Assembly: GCF_002015085.1 (NCBI RefSeq)
Contig: NZ_MUXW01000063.1
Location: forward strand, 1-6,152
DNA: 6,152 nt
Direction: 5' to 3'
From: Glaesserella parasuis
Lineage (GTDB): Bacteria > Pseudomonadota > Gammaproteobacteria > Enterobacterales > Pasteurellaceae
The translations under genes and the position numbers were made by a program. Below the pieces are notes generated by a model. The model was not told the origin of the DNA, did no database searches, and worked only from the letters and a program-made list of their open reading frames with translations. The stretch's first letter is position 1. Each line of letters opens with the position of its first letter. This document shows positions 1-6,113 of the stretch, one piece after another.

Positions 1-14
1 CATAACCTGTAGGG

Positions 15-26
15 CATTATGCGAAA
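15..26. repeat. Left terminal direct repeat, XerC-arm-like
   Basis: CATTATGCGAAA is identical to 6130-6141. Bases 17-27 (TTATGCGAAAT) resemble the XerC-binding arm of dif sites read in reverse. The sequence to its left (1-14) is a poor match to an XerD arm, sharing only a TAAC-like core, so this copy looks like a half site. This fits an attachment-site junction but does not prove it. Confidence 0.5.
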
Positions 27-52
27 TTATTTCATGTAAATTAATGAAAAAA

Positions 53-208
53 TCAATCTATCTTACTCAACTCTCTTTCTAAAATTTTTATAAATTCTGC
101 CTCAGATAGATTAGAGGGAACTGGGATTATTGGAACATTACCAGTTTCAACATCACGTATTGCTTTTTCTGTTTTATCATTTAATTTTTCTAGAGTTGTA
201 TCTATCAT
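53..208 (-). CDS. Small hypothetical protein, 51 aa
   Basis: An ATG at 208 opens a 51-codon frame ending in TGA at 53-55. A GAGGG Shine-Dalgarno-like sequence lies 8 nt upstream, the best sign that this is a real gene. The frame stays open upstream of the ATG into the flank of the inverted repeat, but no better start codon is seen there. The product is charged and probably helical (MIDTTLEKLNDKTEKAIRDV at the start), has no signal peptide or membrane span, and I do not recognise it. It follows the long inverted repeat and would lie directly upstream of the coat operon if the element circularised at its terminal repeats. A small regulator or a remnant are both possible; there is no direct evidence for either. 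Confidence 0.45.
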   Translation of the reverse strand: MIDTTLEKLNDKTEKAIRDVETGNVPIIPVPSNLSEAEFIKILERELSKID

Positions 209-240
209 TGCTAACGCCCTCGCTATCGCTTTGGTTGTTC

Positions 241-308
241 AAATTTTTAACCACACATTACACGCATACGAACAATAAAGTTCTAGTGTAATGTGTGGCT
301 AAAAATTT
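241..308. repeat. Long inverted repeat: candidate packaging signal, origin or terminator
   Basis: Arms 241-263 and 286-308 are complementary at 22 of 23 positions. The one exception (A250/C299 on the plus strand) is a G-T wobble on the minus strand, so the stem is continuous on the coding-sense strand. The 22-nt loop holds a smaller GAAC/GTTC hairpin (270-273 with 280-283). It sits 4 nt after the stop of the 183-aa gene. It lacks a clean T-run after a GC-rich stem, so it looks less like a simple terminator than the other two hairpins here. Filamentous phages carry a packaging hairpin and replication origin in the intergenic region after the last gene, and this is the best candidate for one. 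The function is inferred. Confidence 0.8.
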
Positions 309-312
309 TTAA

Positions 313-864
313 TTATAACGATGATGCTTCATCTTTAGTTTTTTGTTTTTTATCTTCAGACTGTATCTTTTTGAATGCGTCTAAGAATTCTTTTTTTGCA
401 TAAGTCAAGTTAATTTTAAAACCACCCATATGTGGTTCTGATAATTCGATTTCTGAATTACCGTCTTTAAATTTAGCATATTGATCGCCTACAAATGGAC
501 GTTCTTTTTTTACAAGTTTATATTTGCTTGCTAGTATTTTGTATAAATAATCGAATTTTTTATACCGGTTTTTTGAATCCTCGATAGAAGATATAGAATT
601 AAACTCAGAACCAACAAAAACCAATACCCCTTTTTCATCAAAGATAATAAGCGTTGATTTAAGATCTTCTAAATCTAATTGCGTTGGATCAATAAAATAC
701 TGATTACCCTTGCTGTATTTATTAACACCCTCCGGTTCAAGGTTATACATTTCTTTTACATCTGTTTCTGTTGTTTTACCTAGTTCCATTTTAAAAACGG
801 TTGGTTCAGCTAATACTGAAGTACTAATAGTTGCAAATAATGTAGCTATTAACATCTTTTTCAT
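313..864 (-). CDS. Secreted hypothetical protein, 183 aa (possible cargo gene)
   Basis: The start is placed at the ATG at 864, which has AGGAAA 7 nt upstream and begins a classical signal peptide (MKKMLIATLFATISTSVLA, then E20). A frame open to 912 would run through the upstream terminator and is rejected. The mature protein, about 164 aa, should be periplasmic or exported. It begins with a LGKTTETDVKEMY segment reminiscent of the G-x-T-x-x-x-V helix of small SmpA/BamE-like folds, then alternates short strands and helices, and ends in a Lys-rich hydrophilic tail. There are no cysteines, so it is not a lipoprotein. It lies beyond the terminator that closes the assembly operon and so is probably expressed separately; I see no clear promoter. 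The position suits a lysogenic-conversion or superinfection-immunity gene, but the function is unknown. Confidence 0.8.
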   Translation of the reverse strand: MKKMLIATLFATISTSVLAEPTVFKMELGKTTETDVKEMYNLEPEGVNKYSKGNQYFIDPTQLDLEDLKSTLIIFDEKGVLVFVGSEFNSISSIEDSKNRYKKFDYLYKILASKYKLVKKERPFVGDQYAKFKDGNSEIELSEPHMGGFKINLTYAKKEFLDAFKKIQSEDKKQKTKDEASSL

Positions 865-890
865 AATGAGTTTCCTATAAGCTATAAATA

Positions 891-936
891 ACAAAAATAG
901 CCATCTCCTCATTCTTGCGGGGATGGCTATTTTTGT
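891..936 (-). terminator. Rho-independent terminator after the assembly operon
   Basis: Bases 891-905 and 922-936 form a perfect 15-bp stem (core GATGGCTATTTTTGT), and the stem can extend inwards with further pairs around a loop near 909-918. On the minus strand the 3' arm ends in a T-run (GGCTATTTTTGTTATTT). The hairpin begins at the stop codon of the 194-aa gene. The A-run on the other arm means it could also terminate plus-strand transcripts. Confidence 0.9.
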
Positions 937-1520
937 TATTTTAAAGTTTCTAGATATTCTGCATAACTAGATCTCATATATTTATCTATTTCTAAACTAA
1001 GTGTATCTATTCTTTCTTTTAATTCTCTTTTTTTCTTTTTGCCTTGATTCGTTTTTTTCATTTCTAACTTCATAAATTTGTTCATGGTTTTCTTTAGTTC
1101 AACTTCCTTCTCTTGTAATAATCGCTTTCTTTCTTGATTATTTATAAAAAGTTCTTTCAATAAAAAAACAAATGGTATTTTATTATTGAAGTCAATACCA
1201 AATATCATATAATCTTCTACATTTTCTGATTTAGGAGATATGTGAATATACTTTTCGAAATCATATATACTTATTGCAGAACCATCATTAAAAATATGCA
1301 AATAATCGCCATCTGTATAATGAATGTCATAATCTGCATTGTCTTCTAGTATATCTTGAGCAGGTAAAGTATTCTTTTCTTTTAAATACTCTATAATCCA
1401 TTTTACAGCATCACAATGAAAAGATTCTCTATATTTCTCATCTATTTGTTTGTCTAAATCTGACAAAAGCGACTTAAATTCATTTAATGACAATTTATAA
1501 TCTAAATTTTCCTCATACAT
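936..1520 (-). CDS. Unrecognised cytosolic protein, 194 aa, C-terminal coiled coil
   Basis: The ATG at 1520 starts 1 nt after the secretin stop codon and has AAAGGAAA about 7 nt upstream, inside the end of the secretin gene, so it is tightly coupled to the assembly operon. There is no signal peptide or convincing membrane span. Residues 1-50 are acidic and helical. Residues 60-120 look like a mixed alpha/beta unit (DIHYTDGDYLHIFNDGSAIS and following). Residues 125-185 form a highly charged Lys/Glu-rich helix, probably a coiled coil, with a KKTNQGKKKK basic patch. No HUH, Walker or helix-turn-helix motif is clear. It takes the place after gene IV, where Ff phages have no further gene, and is followed at once by a terminator. 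A DNA-binding, host-interaction or immunity role is possible. No family is recognised. Confidence 0.85.
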   Translation of the reverse strand: MYEENLDYKLSLNEFKSLLSDLDKQIDEKYRESFHCDAVKWIIEYLKEKNTLPAQDILEDNADYDIHYTDGDYLHIFNDGSAISIYDFEKYIHISPKSENVEDYMIFGIDFNNKIPFVFLLKELFINNQERKRLLQEKEVELKKTMNKFMKLEMKKTNQGKKKKRELKERIDTLSLEIDKYMRSSYAEYLETLK

Positions 1521-1521
1521 A

Positions 1522-2649
1522 TTAAATTTCCTTTACTTGTAGAAGAACTATAATATCTGTTTTAGTATTTTCATTTGATTTTCCACTTAACCAACCTTTA
1601 GGTAGCAATGAAAAACCGGTTTCGCCATTAGATATTTTATTTTCAGCTAACCCACCTAAAACGATAACATCACCGCTTTTAACCGTAACATCTGTTACCA
1701 GATCACGCTTTACCAACGTTGGGCTATTATTTACACCGGTATCTGTTTTGATGAAATTTGATAGTTGTTGTTGAATTTTCAAATCAATCGCTTGATTTTT
1801 TATAGTCGGTTGAATGTCAAAAATGACACCACTTGAACGATACTCAATAGATTGAATAGGTCTTCCCTCCTGATATATTACATTTGATAAAACAGGAACA
1901 TCTGAGCCAACTGAAAAATTTCCTTTAGAACCCGATTTTACTCTCAATGTTGGACTGCTGACAACTCTAAAGCGTTGATCTGTTCTAAATAATTCAAACA
2001 TTGCATCTAAATTACCTGCATTCACAGTAATGAAATTTTCATAATTTTGCTTATAGCCCACACTAATGCCTAGTTTTCCTGACAGTAATTTAGCAAGTAA
2101 ATTGATACCACTTCCCTCTTTTTCTATGTTTTGTACTTCAAAAACATACCCCGTAACAACTACTTCACGGCTTTTAGTATCAACAGATTTCAATACGCTT
2201 TTTATACGCTCAATATCTTCAGATACGCCATAATAAACTAATTTATCGCCACTTGCTGAAACCTGCCCTTCTCCCTGTAAAAATCCTGCTAGATACTCAA
2301 CATCTCTATAAACAGGTGTATAAACATAACTACGTTTTACAACTTTAGGCTGTTTTGGCTCTATATGCCCAATATATACAACGCCTTTCTTCTCTGATAC
2401 GCTGATACTCATATTACTAAAATAACGTTGTATAAATTGCTCAAAATCCTGCTGCTCGGTCGCATGAAAGCTAATTAAACGAGTATCTCCAGCCAATTTG
2501 GGATCTAACATATACGGCTTTTGCAATACATCATCATAAATCATTGATATAGCACGGGGTAAAGGAACTGCTTCCAATTTAAAATCTACATTTTTTGCAT
2601 ATACATTAGAAATTAACATCAAAGATATAATAAACTTAAATTTGTTCAT
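1522..2649 (-). CDS. Phage secretin, pIV-like outer-membrane export channel
   Basis: This 375-aa protein is a type II/IV-like secretin of the size of Ff pIV (about 400 aa). It should form the multimeric outer-membrane channel through which the virion leaves. Residues 1-18 are a signal peptide ending VYA. Residues 20-95 look like an N0 domain (VDFKLEAVPLPRAISMIY), and residues 105-158 like an N1/KH-like domain. The secretin core follows, with VVSSPTLRVKSG (229-240), SVGSDVPVLSN (246-256) and the signature VTVKSGDVIVLGGLAENK (321-338), ending in TDIIVLLQVKEI. There is no lipobox. The ATG overlaps the Zot stop as ATGA, with a GGAGAAG ribosome site just upstream, so the two are translationally coupled. 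Carrying its own secretin sets this phage apart from CTX phage, which uses host EpsD. Confidence 0.95.
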   Translation of the reverse strand: MNKFKFIISLMLISNVYAKNVDFKLEAVPLPRAISMIYDDVLQKPYMLDPKLAGDTRLISFHATEQQDFEQFIQRYFSNMSISVSEKKGVVYIGHIEPKQPKVVKRSYVYTPVYRDVEYLAGFLQGEGQVSASGDKLVYYGVSEDIERIKSVLKSVDTKSREVVVTGYVFEVQNIEKEGSGINLLAKLLSGKLGISVGYKQNYENFITVNAGNLDAMFELFRTDQRFRVVSSPTLRVKSGSKGNFSVGSDVPVLSNVIYQEGRPIQSIEYRSSGVIFDIQPTIKNQAIDLKIQQQLSNFIKTDTGVNNSPTLVKRDLVTDVTVKSGDVIVLGGLAENKISNGETGFSLLPKGWLSGKSNENTKTDIIVLLQVKEI

Positions 2650-3671
2650 TTTACTTCTCCGGAATAATAATTAACAATTTCATCATCAATCTTGCCTTCT
2701 AGCATTCGCCCACTAAAATTAAAAACTCTACGGGGTTCAAGTCTTAATCTTCCCTGCATATCAATTAACACCACAAAAGATTGACCATTTCTCTGTAACT
2801 CGCCTGCAATTCGCCATTTTTTTGATAATTTGATAGGGTGGTCAAGCACTTGAGGTGCTATCACTTTTGTTGGAAGCTTATCATTAACACTTAATTTCTC
2901 TGTGGTTTTCTGTTCTTCACTTTCCTTTTCTTTAAAAAAGAAATTACTAAAAAGCTGATAACCCGTAATTGATAAAATAATGATTAAAATAATCATTGCT
3001 TTGAACGTAAAAGATTTAAAAATATTCCCTCTGCCATCAACTACATTTTCTTTTCCATTATCTCCATCATAACTTTTATAAAGTCCGAAAATAGACTTGT
3101 CATATTTTCGCTGCAATTGAAGTGTTTTATTTGTCTTTGTTATTTTTGCTCCTGTGAAAATATCTACTCTATAACGATTTCTCATACCTAGAGCAGTTAA
3201 TTTTGACATTTGATAAGTTGTTTCAATACGATCTTTAATAAATCTAGGAAGTTGAGAAATAGATTGGTTGATAACTACTAAATCACAACATTCACCGGTT
3301 TCAGCGTGCGTAAAATGGCGATGTTCGGCTAAAAAAGAACGATGATTTTCATGAATTTTATCGTTTGGAAAAATTCGCCAAACCTCATCAAGACAAATCA
3401 AATCACCAGCTTGACAGACTGTTTCCTCAGCTCCTTTATATGGGAAAAAATTTGCTTGCTGGCATTCCTCATCAGTTACACTAATATAACATCCTAAAGT
3501 TTCCTCTTTTATGCCTTTTGAAAGACAATAATCAACAAGTTTTTGCTCTGTAACACCTTCAATGTTACTAATTATTCTTCGCCCTCTTTTAAAGTGCTCA
3601 AGGATAACAGAACTAACTACTTCATATGTTTTTCCACTACCTGGGATACCTACATAAGCTAAAATAGCCAT
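2646..3671 (-). CDS. zot: Zot/pI-family assembly ATPase
   Basis: This 341-aa inner-membrane ATPase of the Zot/pI family should power virion extrusion and contact the secretin across the periplasm. The Walker A motif GIPGSGKT is at residues 8-15, the Walker B-like LICLDEVWR at 91-99, and the conserved VVINQS strand at 132-137. A membrane span covers about residues 225-242. The periplasmic tail carries the family's C-terminal pattern (KWRIAGEL, then a G-R-L segment and a final SGE) at about 284-340. The start has GGGG 7 nt upstream, within the end of the pVI gene, 4 nt away. Met226 opens the membrane span, where Ff phages start the internal product pXI, but no good ribosome site precedes it here. 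The name Zot reflects family membership, not toxin activity. Confidence 0.96.
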   Translation of the reverse strand: MAILAYVGIPGSGKTYEVVSSVILEHFKRGRRIISNIEGVTEQKLVDYCLSKGIKEETLGCYISVTDEECQQANFFPYKGAEETVCQAGDLICLDEVWRIFPNDKIHENHRSFLAEHRHFTHAETGECCDLVVINQSISQLPRFIKDRIETTYQMSKLTALGMRNRYRVDIFTGAKITKTNKTLQLQRKYDKSIFGLYKSYDGDNGKENVVDGRGNIFKSFTFKAMIILIIILSITGYQLFSNFFFKEKESEEQKTTEKLSVNDKLPTKVIAPQVLDHPIKLSKKWRIAGELQRNGQSFVVLIDMQGRLRLEPRRVFNFSGRMLEGKIDDEIVNYYSGEVK

Positions 3672-3675
3672 AAAA

Positions 3676-3969
3676 TTACCCCACTACTGGAATTCTGCGA
3701 ATAATAAAACGAGCTAACATTGCTGAGATATATAGAGAAAGCCCGTACGGAACTTTAAATAACTCTAAGAAATACCAAATATCATTAGGTAATTGATTTA
3801 ATAATGATTGAAAATCCATATTAAATTCATTAGGAATGAATAATTCAATAATGACCGGAATAAATTCAGTAGTGATATAGAATAACCCAAAAAATATAAA
3901 AAACTTAATCACAACGCCTTTAAATAAAAATTCCAACAAACCGCTTAATAGTTTTACGATAACACTCAT
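3676..3969 (-). CDS. Minor coat protein, pVI-like (DUF2523 type)
   Basis: This 97-aa, very hydrophobic protein has two predicted membrane segments (about 19-43 and 66-90) and the characteristic basic end ARFIIRRIPVVG of DUF2523 inovirus proteins. It lies between the adsorption protein and Zot, the position of gene VI in Ff and of ace in CTX phage. With the adsorption protein it should cap the terminal end of the virion and help release it from the inner membrane. AGGA stands 7 nt before the ATG, and the gap after the previous gene is 9 nt, which fits one operon. There is no cleavable signal peptide. Confidence 0.93.
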   Translation of the reverse strand: MSVIVKLLSGLLEFLFKGVVIKFFIFFGLFYITTEFIPVIIELFIPNEFNMDFQSLLNQLPNDIWYFLELFKVPYGLSLYISAMLARFIIRRIPVVG

Positions 3970-3978
3970 TTTCTAATC

Positions 3979-5403
3979 CTATGCACTTAATAATTTACGA
4001 AGAGAAACAATTGACCAAACTACAACAAATAAAGAAGATAATGTGCTTCTGTATTGTTCGATTAAATCACAATGGCTACTTATTGTATAAGTGTGGCCAA
4101 GGGCTTCAAATGACCAAATAGGACAAGTTGCTCCACGCCCTTGAATACGCAATCGTTGCAAGCTCGGGAAAAATTGTTGTAAGGGTTGCAAAATCTGTCG
4201 TGCAGTTGGGTTTTCTAATCCGGGATAATCAAGTTCTGAATAGTCTTCAATTTGTTCACTATTACCACTTCCATCCGGTTTATTATGTGATATTTCTGTG
4301 GATGATGTAGATGGATTTTCTGTTCTCAAATGTGGTTTTAACATCGAATCAGAATAAGAAAAACGTTTAAAATCAGCTCCTGTTACACTAGGGGTTTCTT
4401 CAGGTACAGTCGAAGCAACATCTTCTGGCGAAATATTAGATACTAAATGTCTTTCTTCAGGTGTTAAACTTTCTGCACCTACAGACAATACCGAGCGAAT
4501 AAAATCTGCAATATCTTCTTTCGTAGATATAACTTCTTGCTCATCAGGTAAAACTTCATCTAACGGAACTGATTTTATTTCAATCATTCCTGTTTCTGTA
4601 TTTAATCCTTTTGCTTTTTCTTTATGAATTTGAAATGAAAAATCACGATTTTCTTTAGAACAATAAGAATCATCTGTTAAACAAACTCTATAATCATAAT
4701 TGAAAGAATAAGTAATAATATCTCCTGACTGACTTATTCTTTTAGTTGTTTTCCTTAAATTTATATCTCCTACTTTCCAATCTCCAATATTAAATCTCTT
4801 AATTTCTTTAGGAACTAATTTCTCTTTTATGCAAGATAACACAATATCCTCACTTACTCCTTTACATTCCTCAGTGACATAATAATCTTCAACAACAGGC
4901 TTTTTAATATAAGGTACTTCACTCACATTATTTGCATCAATATAAATTCGTTTTATTGTCCCTTTATCATCAATATCAACATAATAACGCCCTTCATTAT
5001 CTTTTTTTGCAATAGCATAACCTGTGTCATTATTCTCTAACGCATAATCTAAAAATGTACCAAAACCAAAAGATATAGCTACCCCGACTAAAGGGTTTTT
5101 AAGATATAACCCCCCTAAACCTTTAATTACACTGGAATTTGTCTTAGCTATATTTTTAATAACGGATAATTTTTTTTGGTTGAATAATTCATCATTTACA
5201 GATTTACTTAATTCATAAAATTGACTATTTGCAGAACGAGATAATCTATCAAAAGTGTTTGATACAGTTTGACTCATTACTCTGTTAAATTTTGTTTCTG
5301 ATTCAACTTCTTTTGGCAATGCCGATGCCAATGTAAATTGGCTTAATAATAAAATTATCGAAAAACCTAACCATCTACACCACGAATTACTGCCCAAGCA
5401 CAT
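3979..5403 (-). CDS. Adsorption/attachment minor coat protein, pIII-like, TspB-type C-terminus
   Basis: This 474-aa protein, with the start chosen at the ATG at 5403, should bind the host receptor and end virion extrusion. GGGG stands 6 nt before this ATG; the earlier in-frame GTG (5436) and ATG (5415) lack ribosome sites. A signal peptide (hydrophobic core about 11-25, cleavage after ASA at 26-28) and one C-terminal membrane anchor (about 454-469, basic LRKLLSA tail) give the normal pIII topology. Six cysteines in the mature protein form three likely pairs (180/191, 241/248, 427/445). Residues 285-410 are an acidic, Ser/Pro-rich linker. The end (CPIW...GHTYTISSHC then the anchor) resembles Neisseria TspB-type inovirus proteins. 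The N-terminal domain, which should set host range, is not recognised. The start overlaps the 24-aa ORF. Confidence 0.9.
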   Translation of the reverse strand: MCLGSNSWCRWLGFSIILLLSQFTLASALPKEVESETKFNRVMSQTVSNTFDRLSRSANSQFYELSKSVNDELFNQKKLSVIKNIAKTNSSVIKGLGGLYLKNPLVGVAISFGFGTFLDYALENNDTGYAIAKKDNEGRYYVDIDDKGTIKRIYIDANNVSEVPYIKKPVVEDYYVTEECKGVSEDIVLSCIKEKLVPKEIKRFNIGDWKVGDINLRKTTKRISQSGDIITYSFNYDYRVCLTDDSYCSKENRDFSFQIHKEKAKGLNTETGMIEIKSVPLDEVLPDEQEVISTKEDIADFIRSVLSVGAESLTPEERHLVSNISPEDVASTVPEETPSVTGADFKRFSYSDSMLKPHLRTENPSTSSTEISHNKPDGSGNSEQIEDYSELDYPGLENPTARQILQPLQQFFPSLQRLRIQGRGATCPIWSFEALGHTYTISSHCDLIEQYRSTLSSLFVVVWSIVSLRKLLSA

Positions 5404-5441
5404 AGTAAACCCCATAAGAAAAAAATTATTTGCCACATCAT
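5367..5441 (-). CDS. 24-aa membrane peptide overlapping the adsorption-protein start
   Basis: The ATG at 5441 has AAGG about 7 nt upstream and opens 24 codons (MMWQIIFFLWGLLCAWAVIR then four more) to a TAG at 5367-5369. A further in-frame ATG at 5447 is too close to the AAGG to be preferred. The peptide is almost entirely one hydrophobic span ending in Arg, like the small pVII/pIX or leader peptides of filamentous phages. It lies just after the coat-protein terminator and overlaps the adsorption gene by 37 nt in another frame. Its translation may deliver ribosomes to the 5403 start, whose own site lies inside this ORF. It could be a virion cap peptide, a coupling leader, or chance; the ribosome site and fit to the gap favour a real gene. 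Confidence 0.5.
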   Translation of the reverse strand: MMWQIIFFLWGLLCAWAVIRGVDG

Positions 5442-5455
5442 ATTCATACCTTAAT

Positions 5456-5479
5456 AAAAAAGGGGCTATATTGCCCCTT
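5456..5479 (-). terminator. Rho-independent terminator after the major coat gene
   Basis: The minus strand reads AAGGGGC, a six-base loop AATATA, then GCCCCTT and a run of T (stem arms 5460-5466 and 5473-5479, tract 5456-5461). It begins 5 nt after the coat stop codon. Ff phages have a terminator at this same place, which makes coat message abundant while limited read-through feeds the adsorption and assembly genes. The same logic probably applies here. Confidence 0.93.
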
Positions 5480-5484
5480 AGCTT

Positions 5485-5718
5485 CTATGCATTACGCACA
5501 GCCTTAATAATCCATTGCCCACCTTTCCAAGTGACTAACGCACCAACAATCAACGCAATAACACCCAATACGGCTGTCATTGCGCTAGAAAAATCAATTT
5601 TCGATGTTAATGCAGAATAATCAACAGTCTGTTCAGACGCTAAAGCTAAACCAGACATACCTAAGCTTGACACTGCTAAACCTAACTTAAGATAAGTTTT
5701 TTTAAGACTTTTAAACAT
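5485..5718 (-). CDS. Major coat protein precursor, pVIII-like
   Basis: This 77-aa precursor has a 27-residue signal peptide (MFKSLKKTYLKLGLAVSSLG to ALA) and a mature form of exactly 50 residues, the length of M13 pVIII. The mature protein has the standard three-part layout: an acidic, amphipathic N-terminus (SEQTVDYSALTSKIDF), a hydrophobic span (about AMTAVLGVIALIVGALVTW, residues 46-64), and a basic C-terminus (KGGQWIIKAVRNA) to face the packaged DNA. Thousands of copies should form the virion sheath. An AAGGGA ribosome site stands about 9 nt before the ATG. A strong terminator follows directly. The gene sits 14 nt downstream of the 89-aa gene. Confidence 0.95.
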   Translation of the reverse strand: MFKSLKKTYLKLGLAVSSLGMSGLALASEQTVDYSALTSKIDFSSAMTAVLGVIALIVGALVTWKGGQWIIKAVRNA

Positions 5719-5732
5719 AATTTAATTTCCCT

Positions 5733-6002
5733 TTAAGCTCTTTTTATTGTTTCAATGATTAACCAACCAAATTTAGCAATTAACCAAAAGAGCAATGTTA
5801 TAGTAAATGAAGCAGCAAAAAATTCAGGATAATACTCAATTCCTACCACTTCCCCTTTTGAAGTTTCCATTGATTGAAATTTTCTTATTTCAGCTTTTGG
5901 CACCTTCAAAACTGATTTATTACAACTATAAATAGTTTCTTCTAAATTATTACTGGAAGAACAAATTTGTGCTGTAACTATAACTTCTTCATTTTCATCC
6001 AT
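5733..6002 (-). CDS. Small single-span membrane protein, 89 aa, candidate minor coat protein
   Basis: The first available ATG is at 6002, since a stop codon lies just upstream in frame. No clear Shine-Dalgarno precedes it, so translation is probably coupled to the 27-aa gene ending 12 nt upstream. Residues 1-58 are hydrophilic with two cysteines (14, 27), and residues 61-83 form one membrane span followed by the basic end ETIKRA. There is no signal peptide. The span with its C-terminal lysine/arginine suggests N-out, C-in topology, like the mature major coat protein. Position between a pVII-like peptide and pVIII corresponds to gene IX of Ff, but the protein is much longer than pIX (32 aa). 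A leading-end cap protein with an exposed head is a reasonable inference; I do not recognise a family. Confidence 0.8.
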   Translation of the reverse strand: MDENEEVIVTAQICSSSNNLEETIYSCNKSVLKVPKAEIRKFQSMETSKGEVVGIEYYPEFFAASFTITLLFWLIAKFGWLIIETIKRA

Positions 6003-6014
6003 ATATAATGTTCA

Positions 6015-6098
6015 CTACCAAAAAATATAAAGCAGAATAGATAATGCTAATGAACTTCCAACAAAAGATGCTGCTGTTAATTTCAAGAATTCAATCAT
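6015..6098 (-). CDS. 27-aa membrane peptide, pVII/pIX-like
   Basis: The ATG at 6098 has an AAAGGAA ribosome site 5 nt upstream and opens 27 codons ending in TAG at 6015-6017. The peptide (MIEFLKLTAASFVGSSLALS plus ILLYIFW) is one membrane span without a signal peptide, close in size and character to Ff pVII (33 aa) and pIX (32 aa), which start assembly at the virion tip that leaves first. It is the first gene of the coat operon, directly after the dif-like site, and lies 12 nt ahead of the 89-aa gene. The call rests on size, hydropathy, ribosome site and synteny, since such short proteins carry little family signal. Confidence 0.75.
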   Translation of the reverse strand: MIEFLKLTAASFVGSSLALSILLYIFW

Positions 6099-6113
6099 TT
6101 TTATTCCTTTTAT

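Noticed and set aside
865..912. N-terminal extension of the 183-aa secreted protein to an ATG at 912
   Set aside because: The extension reads through the terminator hairpin (891-936) and would put 16 residues ahead of a textbook signal peptide. The ATG at 864 has its own ribosome site.
936..1520. 194-aa protein as an HUH replication initiator
   Set aside because: Histidines occur at DIHYTDGDYLH and YIHISP, but there is no H-x-H pair with a downstream tyrosine motif, so the sequence alone does not support it.
2646..3671. Zot as an enterotoxin
   Set aside because: The protein has the full Walker ATPase and assembly architecture of pI. The toxin label comes from work on the Vibrio cholerae protein and nothing here supports it.
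4128..4310. 60-codon open frame on the plus strand
   Set aside because: It lies wholly inside the adsorption-protein gene on the opposite strand, has no convincing ribosome site and gives an unstructured, atypical translation; it is a shadow frame.
5404..5436. GTG at 5436 or ATG at 5415 as the adsorption-protein start
   Set aside because: Neither has a ribosome site, while GGGG stands at good spacing before the ATG at 5403. The 24-aa ORF accounts for this stretch in another frame.
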